DNA of 33,461 bases from Azoarcus sp. (GTDB lineage Bacteria > Pseudomonadota > Gammaproteobacteria > Burkholderiales > Rhodocyclaceae). The stretch covers positions 1 through 33,461 of the forward strand of contig JAIRNL010000226.1 of the NCBI GenBank assembly GCA_031258035.1, in the 5' to 3' direction. The notes beneath the pieces were generated by a model. The model was not told the DNA's origin and ran no database searches. It saw only the letters and a program-made list of their open reading frames with translations. Positions 7,822 through 15,612 of the stretch are shown in pieces. The translations under genes and the position numbers were made by a program. How positions within the stretch are numbered: position 1 is the stretch's first letter; each line of letters opens with the position of its first letter.

Positions 7822-8100
7822 TCATTCCGCTGGGGTTTCCGGGCCGCTGGCGGGCGCGTACCCGGAAGTGAGCGCCGCGATCGCGGTGAGGAAGGCTTCT
7901 TTCACCTGCTCTTCGTCACAGCCCATCAGCACGGCGTCTTCGAGCGCCTCTTGCGCGCATTGGCATAGCTCATCGAGATTTTCCTGCATCACCTTCAATT
8001 TCTCGGTACAGGAAATTACCCCGCCGTCGGGCCGCCGCCAGGGATTCTGGGGTGTGCCGTAGGGAGCAGGAGGGGGGGGGGAAGAGCGTTCGGAAGGCAT
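7822..8100 (-). CDS. Small conserved protein, function unknown
   Basis: 92 aa. The part from about residue 28, ISCTEKLKVMQENLDELCQ, followed by ALEDAVLMGCDEEQVKE, resembles a short conserved betaproteobacterial protein I know only as hypothetical. It looks helical and acidic, with three Cys and no signal peptide. The first ~20 residues are proline-rich and encoded across a run of ten C (8072-8081), so the reading frame depends on that run. I see no start codon after the run and before the conserved part, which argues that ATG 8100 is used. It is followed by the metallophosphoesterase in convergent orientation. Confidence 0.65.
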   Translation of the reverse strand: MPSERSSPPPPAPYGTPQNPWRRPDGGVISCTEKLKVMQENLDELCQCAQEALEDAVLMGCDEEQVKEAFLTAIAALTSGYAPASGPETPAE

Positions 8101-8160
8101 GGCGGCGGAGATTTCAGAGCGTTTCTTGTTCGGCCCCGGGAGCGGGACGCCTCTGTTTGC

Positions 8161-8577
8161 TCAGGCAACGAACGGATTCCTGACCTGTACCATGCCAAAC
8201 ACCTGGCCGTGGTTCATGTCTTCGCTGATCAGGATACGTGCTCCCATGCGTTGCGCCGCGCAGAGGATGGCGGCGTCCCAGTGGCTCAAGAGGTAACGTT
8301 CGCGCAGTTGCAAGGCTTCGAGCACCAGTACGGCATCCATGGCCTGGACCGGGCGTCGCCGAGCCAGGGATTCGACCATCCGGCGCGGCGCATCCGGCGG
8401 CAGACCGTGGCGCGGCAGGCGGGCATTGGCGTAAAACTCCATCAACACCTGGGTGGAAAGCCCCCAATCCCCGCGCGCCATCCAGCGTCGGGCAATGTCC
8501 CGCTTGCCGGCGTGATTGGCGGCTTGCGATGTGGCGTAGATCAGGATATTGGTGTCGAGAAAATAAAGAGGCGTCAT
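8161..8577 (-). CDS. vapC: PIN-domain toxin, VapC type (module 2)
   Basis: 138-aa PIN ribonuclease. Acidic residues appear in FLDTNILIY, QVLMEFYAN, HWDAAILCAA and ISEDMNHG, and the tail reads VRNPFVA. The gene overlaps the antitoxin stop by 4 bases (ATGA at 8574-8577), which indicates translational coupling. The C-terminal SEDMxHG block resembles that of the first PIN toxin (2942-3361), but the N-terminal halves are quite different and the antitoxin belongs to another family. Target RNA unknown. Confidence 0.88.
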   Translation of the reverse strand: MTPLYFLDTNILIYATSQAANHAGKRDIARRWMARGDWGLSTQVLMEFYANARLPRHGLPPDAPRRMVESLARRRPVQAMDAVLVLEALQLRERYLLSHWDAAILCAAQRMGARILISEDMNHGQVFGMVQVRNPFVA

Positions 8578-8921
8578 CTATATTCCGCCGGAGGTTCCTG
8601 AACAGAACCGCTGAATTCGCGCATGAGCGTGCGATCATTGGCCTGATCTCGCCCCAGGAACGGCGCCTCGCCCCAGTGGCTCCCCGCCACGAGGGCGTCA
8701 AGCTCAGCCAGCAATGTGTCCTCCGAGTCAGGATGCGGCGCATCGGGAGCGGAAAAGGCGGGAACGGGGGATGGCGCGGAAACAGCAGCGTCGGCAGCCG
8801 CCAAGGTTTCCAGCGTATACATCAGTTCGCCTTGCAGCGAGCGATGATGACGCGCCGCCAACGTCCGCAGACGTGCCGCCAACTCGTCGGGAACCTGCTT
8901 GATTGTCAGCGTAACGGGCAT
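8574..8921 (-). CDS. vapB: Ribbon-helix-helix antitoxin, FitA-like (module 2)
   Basis: 115 aa. The N-terminus (MPVTLTIKQVPDELAARLR, then HHRSLQGELMYTLE) is a short Arc/FitA-type ribbon-helix-helix DNA-binding domain. The rest is an Ala/Pro-rich linker and an acidic toxin-binding tail. ATG 8921 is selected: GGAG lies 6 bases upstream and the RHH strand begins immediately. An upstream in-frame ATG (8975) would add 18 residues read through the operator region. The length is above the usual 75-85 aa because of the linker. Confidence 0.83.
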   Translation of the reverse strand: MPVTLTIKQVPDELAARLRTLAARHHRSLQGELMYTLETLAAADAAVSAPSPVPAFSAPDAPHPDSEDTLLAELDALVAGSHWGEAPFLGRDQANDRTLMREFSGSVQEPPAEYR

Positions 8922-8938
8922 GGGATACTCCAAAATAA

Positions 8939-8958
8939 AACCATGGTGGTTCCATGTT
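8939..8958. promoter_or_regulatory. Putative autoregulatory operator of toxin-antitoxin module 2
   Basis: An imperfect dyad, AACCATGG and CCATGTT separated by 5 bases, sits 18 bases upstream of the antitoxin start. RHH antitoxins bind such short inverted repeats at their own promoters. Assignment rests on position and symmetry only. Confidence 0.45.
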
Positions 8959-8990
8959 GGGACATGACGGCGCAAAAAGCAAACCTCGAC

Positions 8991-9095
8991 TCAATATCGG
9001 TAATGCGTCGCCCTGTACGGCCCTTCGAGCGGCGCGCCGATGGTGACGACCTGCTCCGGGGTGAGCGAGATCGGATGCGCGCGATTTTCAATAGT
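8991..9095 (-). pseudogene. Remnant of an ahcY 3' end (C-terminal ~31 codons)
   Basis: Read on the minus strand, this stretch encodes HPISLTPEQVV, then GAPLEGPYRATHYRY and a stop, which is the C-terminus of S-adenosylhomocysteinase. The first 93 bases from the stop match the end of the intact ahcY (13958-14050) without gaps at 76 positions (about 82%). Further upstream the similarity ends. There is no start or catalytic part, so this is a fragment. It lies just beyond the res gene, while the intact ahcY lies just before mod, so the R-M cassette sits between two copies of the ahcY end. The 80 bases between the fragment and the res stop show no other recognisable feature. Confidence 0.85.
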
Positions 9096-9174
9096 CGGCG
9101 GCGGCAACGAAGATGTGTCGGCAGAGGCAGCGGCGATCTTGCCGGCGATTGGTTTGGTTGACCTGAGTTCTGCA

Positions 9175-11961
9175 TCAGCTTGTCAGTTCCTCAAGCGTGC
9201 TGACGACCTTGAAGCACACTTGCTCGAAATTCCTGAAATGCCGTTTGCCGCATTCGATGCGCAGGTCTTCGATCGGTCGCAACAAGTCGAGCCGCACGTG
9301 ACCGCCAGTCCCGGTCTTCTTCGTTTCCGCCACGAAATAGAGCGTCGTATCGTTACGGTAAGCCAGCGCCCAGTCGGGGTTGTACGGCCCGACGGGAGTG
9401 TCGATTCGGAACCAGCGCGGCAGCTTGATGTAGAACAGCACATCCTTGTTGCTCTCGCAGGCCTGCGCGAAGGCGCGTTCCGGTCCGGAATTGGCGTCGA
9501 TGATGATGTGTGAGAACAAGGTTTTTTCCTGTTTCTCAACGGTCCGGACATTGGCCGAAAACACCTCCATCAGATCGTCGTTCTCGAAGCGGCGCATTTC
9601 GTAGCACACATTGTCCAGCTTCGTGTACTTCACGCCGCTGCCTTCCGAGCCGTCGCCGTAGACCAGAAAATCGCGCTTGACCGCGTTGATGATCTCCGAC
9701 GCATGGTCGATGAACGCCTGCGGGTTATTTACCGCTTCACTCACGCGGCCCGATTCAATCAGGATGCACGCCACGGTGGATTTGGAAAGCCCGGTCTTGG
9801 CCTGCACCTGACCGACGAAGTCCGGCATCACGTATTTCGCTTCCACGCTCTGCGTGCGATACCCGACTTGCTTGCCAACCACCCCCTCCACGCCGATGGC
9901 AATCTCCGCGCGGGTCAGCGCTACCTTGGGCCGCTCGATGGTCGGCATCTTCGATTGGACGCGGCTGGCTGCCTTGACGATCAGTTCGCTGGTCTTGTAA
10001 TCCACGCTGTAGCGCGTGCGCGCCTGAATCCGCTTCCACAGCGCCAGGAATTGCGAATCGGTGTCGTATCCTTTCCGCAGACGCACCGTCACCTTGTCGC
10101 GCTCGTTTTTTACCATCTCGCGCTTGAACCGCACCCCCGCTTCGACCATTTCCGTCTGCAACTGGCTGGCAAAGTCTTCGTAGCTCTCGTTGGCGATCAC
10201 GGTCAGCTGGTTGATGGCCGGATCGCGCACCCGCTCGCCGTCCTGATTCACAGCCAGACGCAGACCGCGCCCGATCTCCTGACGCTTCTTGATTTCGGAA
10301 CTGGACTCGGCCAGCGTGCAAATCTGGAACACGTTCGGGTTGTCCCAGCCTTCGCGCAAGGCGGAGTGGCTGAAGATGAAGGCCAACGGCTCGTCCAGGC
10401 CCAGCAGACGCTCCTTGTCGCGCATGATCAGCTCGAAAGCCCCCGCCTCGGCATCGGCCTTGGTCTTGCCCGTCAGCGTTTCGAAAGGCGACACGGCGCG
10501 CTTGTCCTGCGAGAAGTAGCCGTTGTGCGCCGCCGCCGCATCGGCGGTCATGACGCTCTCGAACTCCGCTCTGGCTTGATACCGCGCATAGATTTCCTCG
10601 AACCACTGCGCGAACTTGCCTTTGGATGTGCTGCCGTCCTCCTCATATACGCGGTAATTCGATACCCGGTCGATGAAGAAAACCGACAGCACTTTGACGC
10701 CCATCGGGTGCAGCTTCCTCGCCTTCTCGAAATGGCGGCGTACCGCAGCCTCGATCTGCATGCGCAGGATGGCGTCGGTCAACGCGCCATGCGGATGCCC
10801 CAGCGCCACGCGCACGTCGTTGGCGAAGGTGACGAAGCCCTCGCCCGCGTCGATTTCGTTGACGATGAACCCATCACGATAGATTTCGCGCTTGTTGGAG
10901 AACTTCTCGCCATAGAGATCGTCGCCGTTCTTCACTGTCACCGACTTCTTGGCCGGCCCGCCGGCCTGGTTCCCCCAGATCGTGAGCCTGGCTGATACGC
11001 TGCGCTTGCCGGTCTTGAAGCCTTCCACTTCCACGTAAGCCTGGTTGGCATCCTTCAGTTCGACCACCGAATCCACGCCGATCTGCTTGACCAGTCCCAG
11101 TTCATACGCGCGCACCGGGTCAAGCGAATAGATCAGGTTGTAGGCGTTGCGGTGGGTGGCCGAGTAGCGCAGCGCGCACAGCGGGTTGAGCCGCGCAATG
11201 GCCTGCTTGCGAATGTCGGTTTCCAGGTTCTGCGGCTCGTCCAGGATCACAATGGGTTGCGTGGCCTGGATGAACTCGATGGGCCTCATCCCGGTCTCGC
11301 GCACCCGGTTGATGATGTTGCCCTTGCTCTTTTTCCTGGTTTTCCCGCCCCTGCCGTCATCGTCCGCCTCGCTGGAATCCTTGGCGAAGGCGTCGATGTT
11401 GATGACCAGGATCTGGATCGCGTCGGACAGGGCGAAGTTGCGAAGCTGGTTCACCCTGCCCGAGTCGTACACCATGAACTCCATCCGCTCATGATCGTAG
11501 AGCGTCTGGAAGTGTTGGCGCGTAAGCTTCAGGTTGGACAGCACGCCCTCGCGGATCGCCACTGAAGGCACCACGATCACGAACTTCTTGAAACCGTAGG
11601 TCCTGGACAGTTCGTGGATGGTGCGCAGGTAAACGTAGGTCTTGCCAGTGCCCGTCTCCATCTCCACTGTGAAATTGGGGAAGGCGCCGACAGGCGCGCC
11701 GTCATCCAGCATCATCGTTGCCAGGGCGTCCGACGGTTCGATCCCGTTTTCCGCCTGCACGGCGCGCAGGTTGGCCCGCCACTGCGCATCGTCGATCACG
11801 CGCCGGTTGGCGATGCCGGTTTCGGTCAGCACCAGGCTGGAGAGCGCATCGTCCCGCATGACTGACGTTTGTGACGCATCCGGCTGCCCGGCGAACAGCG
11901 CCGTCACGGCGCGGATCGCGTCGAGCTGGTAGTCCTGATTGGCATCGAATTGCAGCTTCAT
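9175..11961 (-). CDS. res: Type III restriction enzyme, Res subunit
   Basis: ATP-dependent translocase and endonuclease of a type III restriction-modification system; it cuts only in complex with Mod. The 928-aa protein has Walker A ETGTGKTYVYL (about residues 102-112), a DEAD-like box VILDEPQNLE (about 239-248), the late helicase motif QEIGRGLRLAVN, and a C-terminal PD-(D/E)XK nuclease seen in YNPDWALAY and FVAETKKTG. ATG 11961 is chosen: GAGGGG lies just upstream, it falls 10 bases after the mod stop codon, and MKLQFDANQDYQLDAI is a typical Res N-terminus. The in-frame start at 12003 would overlap mod. No frameshift is seen, so the subunit looks functional. Confidence 0.93.
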   Translation of the reverse strand: MKLQFDANQDYQLDAIRAVTALFAGQPDASQTSVMRDDALSSLVLTETGIANRRVIDDAQWRANLRAVQAENGIEPSDALATMMLDDGAPVGAFPNFTVEMETGTGKTYVYLRTIHELSRTYGFKKFVIVVPSVAIREGVLSNLKLTRQHFQTLYDHERMEFMVYDSGRVNQLRNFALSDAIQILVINIDAFAKDSSEADDDGRGGKTRKKSKGNIINRVRETGMRPIEFIQATQPIVILDEPQNLETDIRKQAIARLNPLCALRYSATHRNAYNLIYSLDPVRAYELGLVKQIGVDSVVELKDANQAYVEVEGFKTGKRSVSARLTIWGNQAGGPAKKSVTVKNGDDLYGEKFSNKREIYRDGFIVNEIDAGEGFVTFANDVRVALGHPHGALTDAILRMQIEAAVRRHFEKARKLHPMGVKVLSVFFIDRVSNYRVYEEDGSTSKGKFAQWFEEIYARYQARAEFESVMTADAAAAHNGYFSQDKRAVSPFETLTGKTKADAEAGAFELIMRDKERLLGLDEPLAFIFSHSALREGWDNPNVFQICTLAESSSEIKKRQEIGRGLRLAVNQDGERVRDPAINQLTVIANESYEDFASQLQTEMVEAGVRFKREMVKNERDKVTVRLRKGYDTDSQFLALWKRIQARTRYSVDYKTSELIVKAASRVQSKMPTIERPKVALTRAEIAIGVEGVVGKQVGYRTQSVEAKYVMPDFVGQVQAKTGLSKSTVACILIESGRVSEAVNNPQAFIDHASEIINAVKRDFLVYGDGSEGSGVKYTKLDNVCYEMRRFENDDLMEVFSANVRTVEKQEKTLFSHIIIDANSGPERAFAQACESNKDVLFYIKLPRWFRIDTPVGPYNPDWALAYRNDTTLYFVAETKKTGTGGHVRLDLLRPIEDLRIECGKRHFRNFEQVCFKVVSTLEELTS

Positions 11962-11971
11962 GGGCGCCCCC

Positions 11972-13849
11972 TCACACGCAGGTGAAGCGGATGCCCGCGT
12001 CACGGCACTGCAAATCCAGATTGGTCTTGAGCATGTCCGAGTCGTTGAACACGCCGTCGATGGCGATGATCTCGCGGGGCTTCATCTCCAACAGTGGCAC
12101 GATCATCTCCTGGGTGAAGGACTCCAGCACGAACAGCATCTGACGACCGTGGATGGCGAAGACCTTGCCGCCCGTCACCTCCAGCGTTTCGATGAGCGTG
12201 GTCAGTTCCTGGCCGAACTTCAGCAGCAGTTCGTAAAGCATGTCCTCGACGGCTGCGCCTTCCTTTTCGGACTTGGCGAACAGTTGAATCTGCTCGGCCA
12301 GTTGCTCACCCGTATCAATCTCATCGCCGCGCCATTGTTTGAAGTTGGAGGGGGCGAGAAGAAAGGATCTAAAACCAACGGCTTTCGGACACTCGCTGAC
12401 CAAATCGGCGGATTCCTGTGTGCGTGCTATGACCTTCCGAATCCGATCACGCGCGATGTCGGCAATGGTTGCATAACCCGCTTTGGCGGCTTCACTGCCT
12501 GGAGCAACCAATTCCGGGATCTGCACAAGAACCGCTTTTCGCACCACCCCATTTCGAGCATTGAGGCGCACAATTGCATCAAAACTTGACGCAGAACCCG
12601 CGAAGAAATCAACAAAGATGTCCTGATCCCCAAGAACTTGTTCTGCGATCTGAGCGATAAGCCCTGATGGCTTCGGGAATGGGAACACCTCCGAACCGAA
12701 TAGCTCCCTGACCTCCTGTGTTCCGTCCGCAGTATGGATGCCATCAATAATGGAGCGGAACGCAATGAACTCAGACTGCATCTCCTTCCGAAATTTCTTT
12801 TCACGCGGACGACCATCATCCCTTTCAGGGAAAAGGACACGCCCATCCCCGGTCATCTCTATCATTCTCTCCTCAGAATATCTCCAACCCGTCGCAGGAT
12901 TGGGTGGGAATATCCGACCCGTTTTTGGTTCGACAATTTCGTAGTGGAGGTTTGGGCGTTGGTCTTTTGTCGCCAAGCCCAATATGCTTCGACTCATCCA
13001 AGGACCACGAGGATCGTTGTCTGGATTGGAGAATTTGGATTCATCGCGCTCTATTCCGCGTAACGAAAATTCAGTGGTGCGCGAGTAGGCAATCAAATAC
13101 TCGTGATCGGTCGAGACATTTGTCACTGCACGGGTATCTGTGAACTGGCGGGCCTTCCATACGAATTGCGCTACAAAGTTCTCTTCCCCGAAAATTTCGT
13201 TCATCAGACAACGCAGGTTGTGCACCTCGTTGTCGTCGCACGACACGAAGATCACCCCATCCTCGCGCAGCAGGTTGCGCGCGATGTACAGGCGCGGCAG
13301 CATCATCGACAGCCAGTTGCTGTGGTAATGGCCGCTTTCCTTGCTGTTCTTGCGGAAGAAGCCTTCGCGCATCAGCGTGCCGTCGTCGGCCAGGTCGTTG
13401 ATACGCCGCAGGTAGTCTTCCTTGCTTTCCTGGAAGCGGTCGGGGTAGATGAAACTGTCCGAGCCGGTGTTGTAGGGCGGGTCGATGTAGATCAGCTTGA
13501 CCTTGCCGAAATAGGCTTTCTGCAAGATCTTGAGTACTTCCAGATTCTCGCCCTCGATGAAGACGTGTTGCGCCTCGTCGAAATTCACCGACTTGCCGCG
13601 CTCGGGCCGCAGCGTTGCCATGGATGGCGCTTGCAAGACCTTGTAGGCGTCGCGTTTGCCCGCCCAGTTGAGCGCGTAGCGTTCTCCGCCTTCGATGATG
13701 GCGGTTTCGCCCAGCGCCCGTTTGAGGGCGGCCAGGTCGAGCCTGCCTTCGGAGAAAGCCTCGGGAATGAGCGCAGCCAGCTGGGCCCGGCGTTCATCGG
13801 CGGGGTTGGGCAATGCGACCGGACCGGCATGGGGGGATGGATCGCTCAT
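11972..13849 (-). CDS. mod: Type III DNA methyltransferase (N6-adenine), Mod subunit
   Basis: Recognises the target site and methylates adenine in one strand; it also guides Res. The 625-aa protein has motif IV LIYIDPPYNTG (residues 119-129) before the SAM-binding motif I, the beta-class order. Motif I reads FVDFFAGSASSFDAI (412-426), with Ala where FxGxG usually has its second Gly. The region between (about 230-390) should be the target recognition domain and is visibly richer in A+T than the flanks. AGAGGAAAG precedes ATG 13849. A TTGACG lies upstream, but its -10 partner is poor, so the promoter is unresolved. mod and res form an operon with a 10-base gap. Confidence 0.93.
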   Translation of the reverse strand: MSDPSPHAGPVALPNPADERRAQLAALIPEAFSEGRLDLAALKRALGETAIIEGGERYALNWAGKRDAYKVLQAPSMATLRPERGKSVNFDEAQHVFIEGENLEVLKILQKAYFGKVKLIYIDPPYNTGSDSFIYPDRFQESKEDYLRRINDLADDGTLMREGFFRKNSKESGHYHSNWLSMMLPRLYIARNLLREDGVIFVSCDDNEVHNLRCLMNEIFGEENFVAQFVWKARQFTDTRAVTNVSTDHEYLIAYSRTTEFSLRGIERDESKFSNPDNDPRGPWMSRSILGLATKDQRPNLHYEIVEPKTGRIFPPNPATGWRYSEERMIEMTGDGRVLFPERDDGRPREKKFRKEMQSEFIAFRSIIDGIHTADGTQEVRELFGSEVFPFPKPSGLIAQIAEQVLGDQDIFVDFFAGSASSFDAIVRLNARNGVVRKAVLVQIPELVAPGSEAAKAGYATIADIARDRIRKVIARTQESADLVSECPKAVGFRSFLLAPSNFKQWRGDEIDTGEQLAEQIQLFAKSEKEGAAVEDMLYELLLKFGQELTTLIETLEVTGGKVFAIHGRQMLFVLESFTQEMIVPLLEMKPREIIAIDGVFNDSDMLKTNLDLQCRDAGIRFTCV

Positions 13850-13957
13850 ATGCTTTCCTCTATGGCTTTCTTCTGTGTTGTCGGTAAAACCGGCGTCAAA
13901 GGCATGTTTTTCGCCTCGGGACGCCGGTTGCCTGGTTTGGCGCGGGCAGACGGTCGC

Positions 13958-15361
13958 TCAATATCGATAATGCTCCGCCTTGTACGGCCCTTCGACCGGC
14001 ACGTCGATGTAAGCGGCCTGTTCCGGGGTGAGCGAGGTCAGGTGCGCGCCGATTTTTTTCAGATGCAGGCGCGCCACCATCTCGTCCAGCTTCTTGGGCA
14101 GGGTGTAGACGCCGACCGGATAATCCGCCGTCCGGGCAAACAGCTCGATCTGCGCCAGCGTCTGGTTGGCGAAAGAGTTGCTCATCACGAAACTGGGGTG
14201 GCCGGTGGCGCAGCCGAGATTCACCAGTCGCCCTTCGGCGAGCAGGATAAGGCGCTTGCCGTCCGGGAAAATGACGTGATCGACCTGTGGCTTGATGTTT
14301 TCCCACGGGTACTGCTTGAGGCTCGCCACGTCGATCTCGGAGTCGAAGTGGCCGATATTGCAAACGATACTGTTCATCTTCATCGCCCGCATGTGCGCAT
14401 GGGTGATGACCTTGAGGTTGCCGGTGGTGGTGACGAAGATGTCGCCGAGGGCGGCGGCTTCGTCCATGTTCACGACGCGATAGCCTTCCATCGCGGCTTG
14501 CAGGGCGCAGATGGGGTCGATCTCGGTGATCCAGACCGTCGCGCCGAGGCCGCGCAGGGACTGGGCGCAACCCTTGCCGACATCGCCGTAGCCGAGGATG
14601 ACGGCGATCTTGCCGGCGATCATCACGTCGGTGGCGCGCTTGATGCCGTCGACGAGCGATTCCCGGCAGCCGTAGAGGTTGTCGAATTTGGATTTCGTGA
14701 CCGAGTCGTTTACGTTGATGGCGGGGAACCTGAGTTCGCCCCTGGCGTGCATCTGGTAGAGGCGATGCACGCCGGTGGTGGTCTCCTCGGTGACGCCCTT
14801 GATGCGGGTGGCGCGAGTCGAGTACCAGTCCGGCGCGGTTTTCAGTTTTTCGCGGATGGCGGCGAAGAGGACGGTTTCTTCCTCGCTCCCCGGATGATCG
14901 AGGACGGAAATATCCTGTTCCGCCTTTGCGCCCAGATGCAGGAGAAGGGTGGCGTCGCCGCCATCGTCCAGGATCATGTTCGAGAAATCGCCGTCCGGCC
15001 ACTCGAAAATGCGGTGGGTGTAGCGCCAGTAATCTTCCAGGCTCTCGCCCTTGACCGCGAATACGGGCACGCCCCTGGCTGCAATGGCGGCCGCGGCGTG
15101 ATCCTGGGTGGAAAAGATATTGCAGGAGGCCCAGCGCACCCGCGCGCCCAGGGCGATGAGCGTTTCGATCAACACCGCCGTCTGGATGGTCATGTGCAGC
15201 GACCCGGTGATGCGTGCCCCTTGCAGGGGCCGGCTTTTGGCGAATTCCTCGCGGATGGCCATCAGGCCCGGCATTTCGGTTTCGGCGATGGCGATTTCCT
15301 TGCGGCCCCACTCGGTAAGAGTGGGATCGGCAATGGCGTAATCATTCAGGGATGCGGACAT
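13958..15361 (-). CDS. ahcY: S-adenosylhomocysteinase
   Basis: Hydrolyses S-adenosylhomocysteine to homocysteine and adenosine, closing the methylation cycle; a cytosolic NAD-dependent tetramer. 467 aa. Visible signatures are ARITGSLHMTIQTAVLIETL near the N-terminus, NVNDSVTKSKFDN with the catalytic Lys, the Rossmann motif GYGDVGKGCA, the segment CNIGHFDSEID, and the conserved C-terminus EGPYKAEHYRY. The start is ATG 15361, preceded by AAGGAG at 7 bases; the longer frame above it runs through the riboswitch and is not coding. Expression is probably controlled by the SAH riboswitch and the promoter at 15547-15575. The gene is followed by the R-M cassette rather than metF, and its last ~93 bases recur beyond that cassette. 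Confidence 0.97.
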   Translation of the reverse strand: MSASLNDYAIADPTLTEWGRKEIAIAETEMPGLMAIREEFAKSRPLQGARITGSLHMTIQTAVLIETLIALGARVRWASCNIFSTQDHAAAAIAARGVPVFAVKGESLEDYWRYTHRIFEWPDGDFSNMILDDGGDATLLLHLGAKAEQDISVLDHPGSEEETVLFAAIREKLKTAPDWYSTRATRIKGVTEETTTGVHRLYQMHARGELRFPAINVNDSVTKSKFDNLYGCRESLVDGIKRATDVMIAGKIAVILGYGDVGKGCAQSLRGLGATVWITEIDPICALQAAMEGYRVVNMDEAAALGDIFVTTTGNLKVITHAHMRAMKMNSIVCNIGHFDSEIDVASLKQYPWENIKPQVDHVIFPDGKRLILLAEGRLVNLGCATGHPSFVMSNSFANQTLAQIELFARTADYPVGVYTLPKKLDEMVARLHLKKIGAHLTSLTPEQAAYIDVPVEGPYKAEHYRY

Positions 15362-15450
15362 GGCGGAACTCCTTCGGATCCATGGCCGGAAACGGTGATG
15401 GGGAAAGCGCGCGACGCGCCCGTCGTTCCGCCTCCGGCAGGGTTGTCGGG

Positions 15451-15540
15451 GCGAGCGCCGTTGAAACCGGGATGCCGCCGGCTGCCGGCAGCGGCTTCCG
15501 AGCCTGGGATCGGGGAAATCTCGCAACGCTCCTCGGAAGG
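15451..15540 (-). ncRNA. SAH riboswitch in the ahcY leader
   Basis: The minus-strand leader matches the S-adenosylhomocysteine riboswitch. CTTCCGAG (15532-15539) pairs with CTCGGAAG (15495-15502) to form P1. The following GAGCGTTG (15524-15531) pairs with CAACGGCGCTC (15453-15463) in the pseudoknot. A GC-rich hairpin fills the interval between 15464 and 15494. The conserved strings CCGAGGAGCG and CAGGCTCGG are present. By established knowledge this RNA turns on ahcY when SAH accumulates. It starts at the predicted transcription start and ends about 90 bases before the ATG. Confidence 0.92.
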
Positions 15541-15546
15541 CGGTTG

Positions 15547-15575
15547 ATTATAAAGGGGGGCGATATCCGGCTCAA
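15547..15575 (-). promoter_or_regulatory. ahcY promoter
   Basis: Minus-strand TTGAGC (15570-15575), a 17-base spacer and a perfect TATAAT (15547-15552). The expected start near 15540 coincides with the 5' end of the SAH riboswitch. It lies between ahcY and the end of mltD. Confidence 0.85.
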
Positions 15576-15612
15576 CGGTGGATTCACGGAATCGGGGGGC
15601 CTTTTTCTCGTA

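Noticed and set aside
8906..9175. 89-codon minus-strand frame between res and the antitoxin
   Set aside because: It runs in a different frame through the ahcY remnant and the operator region and is Arg/Ser-rich, as out-of-frame high-GC DNA usually is.
8922..13957. Search for an integrase, transposase or terminal inverted repeats in the R-M cassette
   Set aside because: None found; only the two ahcY ends flank it, so it is not called a mobile element in its own right.
13103..15547. 814-codon open frame on the plus strand opposite mod and ahcY
   Set aside because: It is a high-GC antisense shadow of two clearly recognised genes and the riboswitch, with no recognisable domain.
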